A stretch of DNA of 43,371 nucleotides from Clostridia bacterium (lineage in GTDB: Bacteria; Bacillota; Clostridia; Oscillospirales; CAG-272): assembly GCA_017481265.1 (NCBI GenBank), contig JAFUPK010000129.1, positions 1 to 43,371 on the forward strand. Direction: 5' to 3'. Positions 35,597 through 43,371 of the stretch are shown here, piece after piece. A model generated the notes under the pieces. That model was given only the letters and a program-made list of their open reading frames with translations, was not told the DNA's origin and did no database searches. The first letter of the stretch is position 1, and each line of letters starts with the position of its first letter. The position numbers were made by a program, and so were the translations under genes.

Positions 35597-36490
35597 TTAT
35601 GTTGTCTTTTGCTCAGGCAGCTTTAACCATCCGCCCATTATTCTATCCCACTCCATATCGGTAAATGGTTTAAATCCTGCGGCAGGATAAAATGTCAACT
35701 CACCGGAATATATTTTTTTATTTACATAGTAAAAATCCACTCGCAAAAAAGGAATCCCCCTAGACAACTTTTCAGCTATATTTATCATTTCTGGCATTAT
35801 ATTCGGAAAATCAAGTTGCTTATGAAAATCAGGAAGGCAAACCTTCTCACCATAAGGCAAGAGGTTTCTGTCGCAGTCATACCAATTCGCATGGCGTCCT
35901 GTAAACCGATCAAAGTCCACTTTAAAGCATTTCACTTCCCCGTTGAAGCAAAAGAATTTATAATCCCGTGCATCATGAGTCTCATTATCCTCAAGATATT
36001 CCTCAGCAATTATCCTGCGAGGCACATTTTTATACGGCCATTCACGCGAGACCTTATAATAATCCTGTTTAATAGCGGCGTTAAGCTTTTTACGGGCAGC
36101 AGCTATATCGAACTTCGCCTTATCCTTACAGATCACTACATCACCTGATCCGTGATTACATTTAAGTACAAATTTTTCCGGCAAAGCATCAAAATCTATC
36201 TCATCAAAAGACCTCCAAACACCAAGAGTAGGAATAATATATTCCTTTCCGATCACATCTGCCACATAATCCTTTGCAAGATACTTATCTACCATACGGG
36301 TATACTCAGGTTTGCGGTCATAAAGCTTAAGCCACTGTAACTTTTCATTAAAGGTCTCGGGGTCTTTAAGATTCAGTTTTTTATAAAAATGATTTCTGTA
36401 TTTAATTGCAACAGCCCACTTATCGGGAATAAAATTATACAGCTTCGTTTTGGTGAGCTTTCTCCAAAACCGTCGCGGGATTTTCTTCAT
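35597..36490 (-). CDS. TupA-like ATP-grasp protein, copy 2
   Basis: 297 aa. Matches the ATP-grasp family related to TupA (teichuronopeptide synthesis): NEKLQWLKLYDRKPEYTRMV, DFDALPEKFVLKCNHGSGD, REWPYKNVPRRIIAEEYL and FLRVDFYYVNKKIYSGELTF. ATP-grasp enzymes form amide or similar bonds using ATP, so this may add an amino acid or peptide to the glycan. Clear paralogue of 36803-37777. Ribosome site AAAGGA precedes ATG by 11 bases. Upstream is a glycosyltransferase remnant. Confidence 0.85.
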   Translation of the reverse strand: MKKIPRRFWRKLTKTKLYNFIPDKWAVAIKYRNHFYKKLNLKDPETFNEKLQWLKLYDRKPEYTRMVDKYLAKDYVADVIGKEYIIPTLGVWRSFDEIDFDALPEKFVLKCNHGSGDVVICKDKAKFDIAAARKKLNAAIKQDYYKVSREWPYKNVPRRIIAEEYLEDNETHDARDYKFFCFNGEVKCFKVDFDRFTGRHANWYDCDRNLLPYGEKVCLPDFHKQLDFPNIMPEMINIAEKLSRGIPFLRVDFYYVNKKIYSGELTFYPAAGFKPFTDMEWDRIMGGWLKLPEQKTT

Positions 36491-36571
36491 ACACTCATAA
36501 ATCCTTTATGTTTGATCATAATTTTGCTTAGATTATGCAAGATTGAAAGAACGCTCACATATTATCAAGGT

Positions 36572-36787
36572 TCACTTTTCCCCTCGCCAATACGCAAGGT
36601 ATTCCTCGCAAATTTTGTAATTGTCCCATTGGGACATGTCAACATAGTGCTTACCGTATCCGTTTTTATCAACATAACAAAGTATCTGCTCTGCCCAATG
36701 ATCCGCGCCATTCTGCAGCGAAAACGAGTCTATGCACTCTTTCAGGTATTATTCCACATTGTACACAGGTACTAAAGAAAGATACAA
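36572..36787 (-). pseudogene. Decayed chimera: GT2 N-terminus joined to GT4 C-terminus
   Basis: One frame of 72 codons, broken by an internal TAA (36749-36751), encodes VPVYNVE-stop-YLKECIDS, the start of a GT2 enzyme, and then directly WAEQILCYVDKN...YVDMSQWDNYKICEEYLAYWRGEK. The latter matches the C-terminal 40 residues of the GT4 gene at 37792-38934 (WADAILEY...YIDMTAWDNRKVCKEHLDYWRGK). Central parts of both are missing. The rest of the 36491-36802 gap shows no other gene. It cannot make a working enzyme. Confidence 0.8.
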
Positions 36788-36802
36788 TTATTGTGTAACT
36801 AC

Positions 36803-37777
36803 TCAATCATTCCGGTTATCGTTTTCCTTTCTACTTCGTCTTTCAGGCAGTGTCAGCCACTTTCCAATCTTACGATCCCATTCAGGGGGATTGAAGGTTG
36901 CCAATCCTCCGCCAGGATATAGTGTCAACTCACCAACATAGAGATGACCATCGATTTCGTAGAAATCCACACGCATGAATGGACAACCCGCAGACAGCTG
37001 TTTACTAAGCTCCAGCATTTTTCCAAGTCCAGACGGAGGTGAAGGGGGTATCGGTGCACTTGGCGATTTCTGTCTGAAGGGCAATTGTTCCCAGTTACTA
37101 TTAAAAATATTACAACTTGCAATACTGGGCTTATTCCCAAAATCAAGAGTTCCTGCCTGATACACATATATCAGTTTGGGGTCGCCATGGAAGCAATAGA
37201 AACGGTAGTCATCCAAACCATTCTTGGCTAACGGATCCGAGGTTAGGGTCAGTAGCTTTTCAGCAATGATCCTGCGCGGTACATTTTTATACGGCCATTC
37301 ACGGTGTCGGAGATAAAAATCCTCACGCAGTCCTTTTTTCAACTTTTTTTTCACGGCATCCACGTTCAGTTTTGACTTATCTCTGCAAATGCACATTCCT
37401 GTTCCGGAGTTATGGTTACACTTTAGAACAAATCGTTCCGGCAGAGCATCAAAATCTATCTCATCAGGATCCTCCCACACACCAAGTAACGGCACAAGAT
37501 ACTCTTCGCCTACTTTTTCTGCTATGTATTCTCTCACGCGGTATTTATCTACCAATTGTGTATACAAAGGATTGTGATCATAGAGCTTCAGCCACTGTAG
37601 CTTTTCGCTGAACAGCTCCGGATTCTCTAAATCAAGCGTCCGTCCCATCCGCGCTCTATAGATTTTTTTCAGATATTTCTCATCGTTCATGTAATTATAT
37701 ACACCTGCCTTGGCAAGCTTAATCACTCGATAATTCTTATCACAAAGTAGTTTTTTCACAGTATTAAGTCTTTTCAT
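36803..37777 (-). CDS. TupA-like ATP-grasp protein, copy 1
   Basis: 324 aa. SEKLQWLKLYDHNPLYTQLV, DFDALPERFVLKCNHNSGTG, REWPYKNVPRRIIAEKLL and FMRVDFYEIDGHLYVGELTL match its paralogue at 35597-36490. It has an extra Pro/Ser-rich insertion (SPSAPIPPSPPSG) near residue 260. The ATG at 37777 follows AAAGGA by 10 bases; an earlier in-frame ATG (37816) would overlap the GT4 gene. It follows that gene by 14 bases. Confidence 0.85.
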   Translation of the reverse strand: MKRLNTVKKLLCDKNYRVIKLAKAGVYNYMNDEKYLKKIYRARMGRTLDLENPELFSEKLQWLKLYDHNPLYTQLVDKYRVREYIAEKVGEEYLVPLLGVWEDPDEIDFDALPERFVLKCNHNSGTGMCICRDKSKLNVDAVKKKLKKGLREDFYLRHREWPYKNVPRRIIAEKLLTLTSDPLAKNGLDDYRFYCFHGDPKLIYVYQAGTLDFGNKPSIASCNIFNSNWEQLPFRQKSPSAPIPPSPPSGLGKMLELSKQLSAGCPFMRVDFYEIDGHLYVGELTLYPGGGLATFNPPEWDRKIGKWLTLPERRSRKENDNRND

Positions 37778-37791
37778 ACATAACAAATCCT

Positions 37792-38934
37792 TTAATACAT
37801 AGGCTTTCCACGCCAATAGTCAAGATGCTCTTTACAAACCTTCCGATTATCCCACGCAGTCATATCTATATACTGCTTTGCAACACCGTGAATATTGGTA
37901 TACTCCAAAATTGCGTCAGCCCACTTTTCCGCTCCGTCTGTCAACGGAAGGAACTCACAAATTCCACAGTTACAATTCCGAGACACATCTGTCGACACAA
38001 AACAAGATACGCCCATCGCTTGAGCTTCCAGTGCAACATTAGGAAGTCCCTCTTGTAAAGATGGAATCAACATGATCGTTGATTTAGAAAGAGCTTCGGC
38101 AACATTCGAATCTTGCGGAAGAAAAGAAACTTTGTCTTCAAGTCCATTCTCTTCTACATATTTTTTCAAATTAGGCAGATAATCATCGTCTGCGGTTCTC
38201 GGGTACCCAATAAATGTGATTGATGAATCAGGACACTTTCTATATAATTCACGGAACACTTCCAATGCAAATCGCTGATTCTTTCTGCTACTGTAGCTTC
38301 CAACCATTATCAAATGAATACCGCTTTTATCTACCGTAGGATACTTGCGATAATCAAATTTTTCCAAATCAACAGTGGGATTCTTAATAACAATCCCCTT
38401 GCCCTTGCCAAACATATATTCTACCGCAAATTCCGTAACCCCAAAGCGGTGAGTTGCACAACGCTTCAACACCTGAGCACACACCCACAGATATAATCTT
38501 ACATAAAGTCTGTCACGAAAGTCTTTACGTTTAGGTTTATTGACATGGCAATGAGCAATTCTAACAGGAATACCCGCTTTTTTTGCCGCAGATATACATG
38601 GTGCATTCAAAATCAAATGTCTTGCATGAACGGCATCATAGTCACCATGCTCTGCAAAAAACTTATTCATTTCTCGTCTTACGTAAAAATAGTTTGTAAC
38701 TATTGACAGAGCTCTTTGAATCCTGCTCTTCTTGCGCTTTATCGGGATTCTGTATATATTTCCTTTTTTAGAAAATTCCTCTTCGTAGAAACCTATCGTG
38801 TCAGACAGAAGCATTACATCTGTATATACTTCATCTTCCGATAAAATCCTCACAGGATACATAACATCTGCCTGAACGCCGCCTTTTTTGAAGTCGGCGA
38901 TGATCTGTAGTACGCGGGTTGGCTTTTTATCCAT
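37792..38934 (-). CDS. Family 4 glycosyltransferase
   Basis: 380 aa, GT-B fold. VLQIIADFKKGGVQADVMYP at the N-terminus and PSLQEGLPNVALEAQAMG in the donor domain with the E-x7-E pair. The C-terminal 45 residues are the parent-like version of the piece kept in the pseudogene at 36572-36787. The start follows AAAAAGGA. Confidence 0.88.
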   Translation of the reverse strand: MDKKPTRVLQIIADFKKGGVQADVMYPVRILSEDEVYTDVMLLSDTIGFYEEEFSKKGNIYRIPIKRKKSRIQRALSIVTNYFYVRREMNKFFAEHGDYDAVHARHLILNAPCISAAKKAGIPVRIAHCHVNKPKRKDFRDRLYVRLYLWVCAQVLKRCATHRFGVTEFAVEYMFGKGKGIVIKNPTVDLEKFDYRKYPTVDKSGIHLIMVGSYSSRKNQRFALEVFRELYRKCPDSSITFIGYPRTADDDYLPNLKKYVEENGLEDKVSFLPQDSNVAEALSKSTIMLIPSLQEGLPNVALEAQAMGVSCFVSTDVSRNCNCGICEFLPLTDGAEKWADAILEYTNIHGVAKQYIDMTAWDNRKVCKEHLDYWRGKPMY

Positions 38935-38948
38935 GACTTTTTTCCTTT

Positions 38949-40148
38949 TTATACGTTTTTCGTGTGTTTTTTATAAGCAATGCTTTGTGATGCAATAAGC
39001 ATTGCAAGAATTATGCAAGGATTGTCCTTATACATATACGGGATACCGACACCAATAAACAGAAACATTATGTAAAACGCAAGCATTCCCTTTTGCCATA
39101 CGTATTCCTCTGCGTCGCCGCGGGATATGAACACAAGGTCAAATTGCCGCTTCAATATCCGCACATACGGTATCAGGTACAAAAGACCGATAATACCGGA
39201 GCAGGCAAGTGGCTCGACATATGTTGAATGAGAATATACCCCATGCAAAACTTGAAAGTTGCTGAAACCAAGTCCCACAAAAGGATGGTGCAAAAAATCT
39301 TTTATTGCCGTTACATACAGACTGATTCGACCGTCATCCGATTCTATTGCACCTTCAGCTCCGCGTCCGAACAGACGGGTATACAGGTTTGTCTCCGAAG
39401 CATAGGGTGCGAGCACACTGCTTACGAACACAAATGCCGCCGCTCCGAGGATGAGTGCCACAAAAAGCTTTCCGACAGGTGCATTTTTTATATATTCCAA
39501 GCCGTTGAGCAATACAAGCAATACCGCAAGAATTATCACGGCAATAATACTCTTTCTCGAGCCTGCCAAAAATATAACCGAAATCATGGCAATGACCGAA
39601 GCATATTTCATGGCAGGTATAAACAATGAGGTCTTATTACGCCTTCCGAAAGCAAACATGACTGCAAAGCATCCGAACGCCATAAGCGCACCGATATCAT
39701 TTGCGCTGAGATTTGCTCCCGAAGTTATGCTGAGCTTGAGTTGTATATCATCTGTAACGTACAGAATTGCAAACGCCGAGCATACAGCATTAACCGCAAG
39801 CAAGCGCAAAGCGAATTTTACGCTTCCTTCCTTTTCACAGATATATACGATCATTATTATTATTATCAGTCGCTGGGCATACTTAAATATTCCGTCCACA
39901 GCCTGTCCCGAATTCACAGCGAACCCGACACTTGCCAAGGACAATGCTATATATAATAACCAGCAACGGATCTCATATCCGATATTCACCAAGCGGTCGC
40001 GCCACATACTGCACAGCACGCACACAAACGACACCGCAAAAAACAGAGCCGTTCCATAAGGAATGAACTTGCCGGTCACGGTGTAGTATGTATAATAGTT
40101 CAAAAATATGCCGTACAGCGCGAGCTTGGCTACAGACAGTAATCCCAT
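38949..40148 (-). CDS. O-antigen ligase/polymerase-like membrane protein (WaaL/Wzy family)
   Basis: 399 aa with about ten to twelve hydrophobic helices. The O-antigen ligase family pattern is seen in AGSRKSIIAVII, in the outside loop DGRISLYVTAIKDFLHHPFVGLGFS and in YSHSTYVEPLACSGIIG. In Gram-positives such proteins polymerise glycan repeats or attach them to an acceptor; sequence does not separate the two. Placed between GT4 genes. A 68-bp gap upstream (40149-40216) holds nothing recognisable. Confidence 0.8.
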   Translation of the reverse strand: MGLLSVAKLALYGIFLNYYTYYTVTGKFIPYGTALFFAVSFVCVLCSMWRDRLVNIGYEIRCWLLYIALSLASVGFAVNSGQAVDGIFKYAQRLIIIIMIVYICEKEGSVKFALRLLAVNAVCSAFAILYVTDDIQLKLSITSGANLSANDIGALMAFGCFAVMFAFGRRNKTSLFIPAMKYASVIAMISVIFLAGSRKSIIAVIILAVLLVLLNGLEYIKNAPVGKLFVALILGAAAFVFVSSVLAPYASETNLYTRLFGRGAEGAIESDDGRISLYVTAIKDFLHHPFVGLGFSNFQVLHGVYSHSTYVEPLACSGIIGLLYLIPYVRILKRQFDLVFISRGDAEEYVWQKGMLAFYIMFLFIGVGIPYMYKDNPCIILAMLIASQSIAYKKHTKNV

Positions 40149-40216
40149 TCAATTCTCCATTCAGCCAATGGCTTCGCAATAGTCAAAAAAACAGTTCGGT
40201 ACACAAGCGGAAGTGA

Positions 40217-41386
40217 CTACAGATTCATAAACTCAAGTATTTTTTCTGCTCTTGCTTCTATACTCAAGCCCTCCGCCGTTTTCTGCGCGCCGGAGGCCAG
40301 CGTCTCTCTGAGAGAGTTATCGTCTTTCAGCCGTTCTATGGCTTCCCTGATCTGCTCTACGCTCTCCACGTCTATACGAATGGAGTTTTCAGTGCTCAAA
40401 ATATCATCGTTAAACGGCAGATCTGAGGAAATGACCGGCAGGCCGCAGGCAAGCGCCTCAACTATGGCATTACAGCATCCCTCTCCGCGTGTGGGAAGAA
40501 CAAACACATCCGCCGCGTTCAGATACTTTGAAACTTGATCGTTTGGTACTCGACCTGAGTATAAAACTCCTCGACAATTGGGTTTTAAAGCGCCCTGTCC
40601 CATAAAGACAGAGTTGGTATTGTCACAAAGATTCAACGCATCATTCAACCTATCCATGCCCTTATTAGATGAAAATGTTCCGGTAAAAGCCACTATAAAA
40701 GCATCATGAGGGAATCCTAACTCTCTTCGACAAGTTTCTTTATCAAGAATACAGAATTTATTCTTATCAATTCCATTAGGGAATACCCCCATCTTCATTG
40801 ACATATCAACGAATCCGCTTTTTAAAAGCAGTTCTTTATTGTTCCCTGAAACACAAACAATTCCGGATAACTTCTTAAGAATAGACGTCCAATTGTGATA
40901 CTTTAGCCCAGTACAATATGGCATACTGTCCTCTTGCAATCTCAACGAATTCTCACCGCAGGCACAATAGGATGGAATACCGAGCTTTTCTCCCACTCTC
41001 GCCGCGGTAAGACCGCATTGATAAATGAAATGGCCGTAGATTACATCCGGTTCCAGCTTCTCTTGCTTTATCACTCGCATAACACTGCGAAAATGATTAT
41101 TCATGGACAATCCCATCATCCTTTTTTGTGAGCTTAGATGCAAGTAGAAAGGTCTGAATATCTTGATTTTTCTGCCCTTTAAAGTAAATTCCTCAGTATA
41201 ATATGCCGACTGTTTGACAGTCATGATCCCTGTTTTAGACAAGATTCGCGGAGCAATTACCGTACAATCATACCCCCTGTCTGCTATAGCACAGATAAGG
41301 TGCTTGGCAAAAACACAACCGTTCGTTTTGTCGGTAGGATAAGAATCCAAAACAAAGCATATTTTTTTGTTCATCAGCTTGCTCAT
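40217..41386 (-). CDS. Family 4 glycosyltransferase
   Basis: 389 aa, GT-B fold. KKICFVLDSYPTDKTNGCVF, NGIDKNKF, FTGTFSSNKGMDRL and PTRGEGCCNAIVEALACG with the E-x7-E motif. Neither ATG (41386, or 41374 which gives MNKKICF) has a strong ribosome site; the second matches family starts better. The upstream gene ends 5 bases earlier, so coupled translation is likely. Confidence 0.87.
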   Translation of the reverse strand: MSKLMNKKICFVLDSYPTDKTNGCVFAKHLICAIADRGYDCTVIAPRILSKTGIMTVKQSAYYTEEFTLKGRKIKIFRPFYLHLSSQKRMMGLSMNNHFRSVMRVIKQEKLEPDVIYGHFIYQCGLTAARVGEKLGIPSYCACGENSLRLQEDSMPYCTGLKYHNWTSILKKLSGIVCVSGNNKELLLKSGFVDMSMKMGVFPNGIDKNKFCILDKETCRRELGFPHDAFIVAFTGTFSSNKGMDRLNDALNLCDNTNSVFMGQGALKPNCRGVLYSGRVPNDQVSKYLNAADVFVLPTRGEGCCNAIVEALACGLPVISSDLPFNDDILSTENSIRIDVESVEQIREAIERLKDDNSLRETLASGAQKTAEGLSIEARAEKILEFMNL

Positions 41387-41391
41387 GTATT

Positions 41392-42555
41392 TTATTCAGC
41401 CTTTAAATCATTTAAATTATCAAATAGCGGAGCATACTGTTTTTCCCAAGTCATGTAGTCAAACGCGTATTGCCTCATTCTTTGAGACAGTTGCGTATCT
41501 GCACGCATTTTCAAAACAAAATCCACTATTTCATCCATATCCAGCATAGATTCATCATTTGCAACTTTTAGCCAAAACGGTGAATCGGTATGAGCTAATG
41601 CAGGATCCTCCACAGAGCAAAGAAAAGGCAATCCTCTGGCAGTATACTCTCTTACCTTTAATTCAGAAGTAGCACTGAGATTCTTACGAAACTGAGCTAA
41701 GGCATTCGCACCAATATCACAGATATCGAACATCTTTGCCAGATCTTCTCCATACATTTTTCCATGAAAGATAACCCTGTCACTAATTCCAAGATCATCC
41801 GCTAACTGCTTCCATTCAGGTAATAAGCCTCCGTCATTTCCTCCGACCATATGAATAATAATCTTTACATTCCCTTTATACTGACTGAGAGAACGAATCA
41901 ATCTGTCATACCCATGCCAATAACTCATTGATGCAAGTGCTAAAATGTGTATCTCATTTTCATGAATTATCGGCTTTCGTAAAGGAATTGCCCCTACATC
42001 AACACCGTTATCGATTATTGCTATGGGTTTTCCATAAAGGTTGTCCATAGTAGTGTCGCCGGTAAAAATAAGTACAACAAGATCAAAATACTTAGTCAGG
42101 CGAGGTTTCCAAAAGTCGGAATAAACAGAAAACAGTTTCCTCAAGCCATTCATTGCTTTTTCTCCCGACTTAACATATGTCGGAATTTCATAAAGTATCT
42201 TGGTTCCCTGCGAATGCAGTTTCTTTGCAACCTTGCAGGAACTGCGCCATATAGGTGCACCTCTCCAATATGCAAAATCAAATCGGATCTTTTTCAGCAC
42301 CTTCAATACTGCGCGGTGCATATCATAATACACCTTCGTGTGGAAATACATCGGCAGTCCGGTTGTAGCTCTGCAAACGACCTCTTTATTATCTCCGTTG
42401 ACCAAATAGAAGTACTTCTTGTCAAACACTAAATAATAGACATCCATCCCAAGATTTTTGAAAGCCGCAAGCTGACCATCGAATTTCCCTTTCAGGTTGA
42501 AATCCTCGTAAATCTGGTACCGAACTATATACAAAAGCTTTTTCTTCTGTTCCAT
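41392..42555 (-). CDS. Family 4 glycosyltransferase-like protein
   Basis: 387 aa. GT-B-like: MEQKKKLLYIVRYQIYEDFN, PIAIIDNGVDVGAIP, ILALASMSYWHGYDRLI and HGKMYGEDLAKMFDICDIGA. The usual E-x7-E site is less clear (SELKVREYTARGLP). The ATG overlaps the upstream dehydrogenase stop (TAATG). The open frame to 42645 lies inside that gene and is not used. Confidence 0.82.
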   Translation of the reverse strand: MEQKKKLLYIVRYQIYEDFNLKGKFDGQLAAFKNLGMDVYYLVFDKKYFYLVNGDNKEVVCRATTGLPMYFHTKVYYDMHRAVLKVLKKIRFDFAYWRGAPIWRSSCKVAKKLHSQGTKILYEIPTYVKSGEKAMNGLRKLFSVYSDFWKPRLTKYFDLVVLIFTGDTTMDNLYGKPIAIIDNGVDVGAIPLRKPIIHENEIHILALASMSYWHGYDRLIRSLSQYKGNVKIIIHMVGGNDGGLLPEWKQLADDLGISDRVIFHGKMYGEDLAKMFDICDIGANALAQFRKNLSATSELKVREYTARGLPFLCSVEDPALAHTDSPFWLKVANDESMLDMDEIVDFVLKMRADTQLSQRMRQYAFDYMTWEKQYAPLFDNLNDLKAE

Positions 42556-43371
42556 TACAGTCTCCAATATGTGATTCCTGATTTTTCGATCTCGCGAATG
42601 GGGTAAAGGCCCTTGACATCCACAAGAATCTTTTCGCTGTCGCATATATCCTCTCGATAAAGCTTCTTGAGCTCGTCCACGGTAAGGCTTTTAAACTCAT
42701 TATGAGCCACGGCAATAATTATGCAATCAGCTCCGCCAACATCCACAAGCGGGGTAAGCGTCACGCCGTATTCGTGCATCGCATCACTTTCGCTTGCCCA
42801 AGGATCCACCACAACAGGTGAGATACCGTACTCGCCAAGCTTCTTTATGATATCCTCAACCTTACTGTTTCTCGTGTCGGGGCAATTCTCCTTAAAGGTA
42901 AGTCCAAGGATAACTACCTTGGATGACCTTGGAGCCTTTCCGGCCTGAACCATCTGCTTGATGGCGGCATCGGCTACAAAGCTTCCCATATTATCGTTCA
43001 CTATTCTGCCGTTTAGGATTATCTGGCTGTGATAGCCAAGCTTTTCTGCCTCGTATGTAAAATAGTAGGGGTCAACGCCGATGCAATGTCCGCCGACAAG
43101 ACCCGGTCTGAAGCCGAGAGCATTCCACTTGGTATTCATGCCGTCGACAACCTCATTCGTGTCTATCCCCATGCGGTCAAACACCATGGCAAGCTCGTTC
43201 ATGAACGCGATATTGATATCTCTCTGGCTGTTTTCTACAACCTTTATGGATTCTGCAGTCTTGATGCTTGAAACAGTATATGTACCGACCTCTATAACGG
43301 CATCATAAAACTTTTTGATCTCTGAAAGTGACTCTTCATCCATTCCAGATACGATCTTGGTGATATTCTCA
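42555..43371 (-). CDS. UDP-N-acetylhexosamine dehydrogenase-like enzyme, partial
   Basis: The C-terminal ~271 residues of a nucleotide-sugar dehydrogenase; the N-terminal NAD-binding domain lies beyond the right edge. Catalytic Cys is in GLVGGHCIGVDPYYF, the form found in WbpA/WbpO/TviB-type enzymes that oxidise UDP-GlcNAc or UDP-GalNAc to the uronic acid. VENSQRDINIAFMNELA and GLTFKENCPDTRNSKVEDI are conserved family segments. It differs from the UDP-glucose type at 17656-18897, so this operon makes two kinds of uronic acid. The frame is open to the window end. Confidence 0.9.
   Translation of the reverse strand, partial: ENITKIVSGMDEESLSEIKKFYDAVIEVGTYTVSSIKTAESIKVVENSQRDINIAFMNELAMVFDRMGIDTNEVVDGMNTKWNALGFRPGLVGGHCIGVDPYYFTYEAEKLGYHSQIILNGRIVNDNMGSFVADAAIKQMVQAGKAPRSSKVVILGLTFKENCPDTRNSKVEDIIKKLGEYGISPVVVDPWASESDAMHEYGVTLTPLVDVGGADCIIIAVAHNEFKSLTVDELKKLYREDICDSEKILVDVKGLYPIREIEKSGITYWRL

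Overview
The window looks like a low-to-mid GC Gram-positive Firmicute, most likely a Clostridia (Oscillospiraceae/Lachnospiraceae-like gut bacterium). Reasons: AGGAGG-type ribosome binding sites, TTG/GTG starts, near-consensus sigma-A promoters, a PHP-family tyrosine phosphatase of the CpsB/YwqE type beside BY-kinases, and a surface protein with a Pro-Glu-Thr tail. No rRNA, tRNA, CRISPR array, transposase or integrase was seen. Almost everything is on the minus strand, so transcription runs from right to left. Layout from left to right: (1) 1-217, terminator of the regulatory operon plus the leader of a gene off the left edge. (2) 217-4864, exopolysaccharide control module transcribed from a strong promoter at 4967-4995: PHP phosphatase, secreted Ig-like protein, then two tandem fused Wzz-type chain-length/BY-kinase proteins with Gly-Tyr tails. 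(3) 5045-6799 (+), an ABC exporter that converges on the next operon over a shared bidirectional terminator. (4) 6872-17353, one minus-strand operon from a perfect-consensus promoter and structured leader: a 2375-aa secreted phosphoesterase/VWA surface protein, an 84-aa Cys-containing precursor-like peptide, a hairpin, a membrane-anchored protein, an HPr-kinase-like ATPase, a radical SAM/SPASM enzyme and a PqqD-type recognition protein. This is a RiPP-like (ribosomally made, modified peptide) system joined to a giant surface protein, and is the most novel-looking part of the window. (5) 17656-43371, a very long polysaccharide operon that runs in from beyond the right edge. It encodes two nucleotide-sugar dehydrogenases, a UDP-glucuronate 4-epimerase-like enzyme, eight GT2, four GT4 and one GT32 glycosyltransferases, two TupA-like ATP-grasp proteins, a hexapeptide acyltransferase, an O-antigen ligase/polymerase-like protein, a Wzm/Wzt ABC exporter, a VanZ-like protein and a nucleotidyltransferase-like protein. 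How the genes fit together: dehydrogenases and epimerase supply uronic-acid nucleotide sugars, the glycosyltransferases build the glycan, TupA-like and acyltransferase proteins may decorate it, Wzm/Wzt exports it, and the phosphatase/BY-kinase module probably sets length and output. The glycosyltransferase operon shows many signs of recombination: a 239-bp near-identical 5' segment shared by two GT2 genes, three ~150-bp hairpin repeats between genes, two identical 61-bp direct repeats, and a decayed GT2/GT4 chimera lying in what looks like a duplicated GT4-TupA unit. No initiating sugar-phosphate transferase and no Wzx flippase are in the window. All identifications come from reading the translated sequence; no database search was run.
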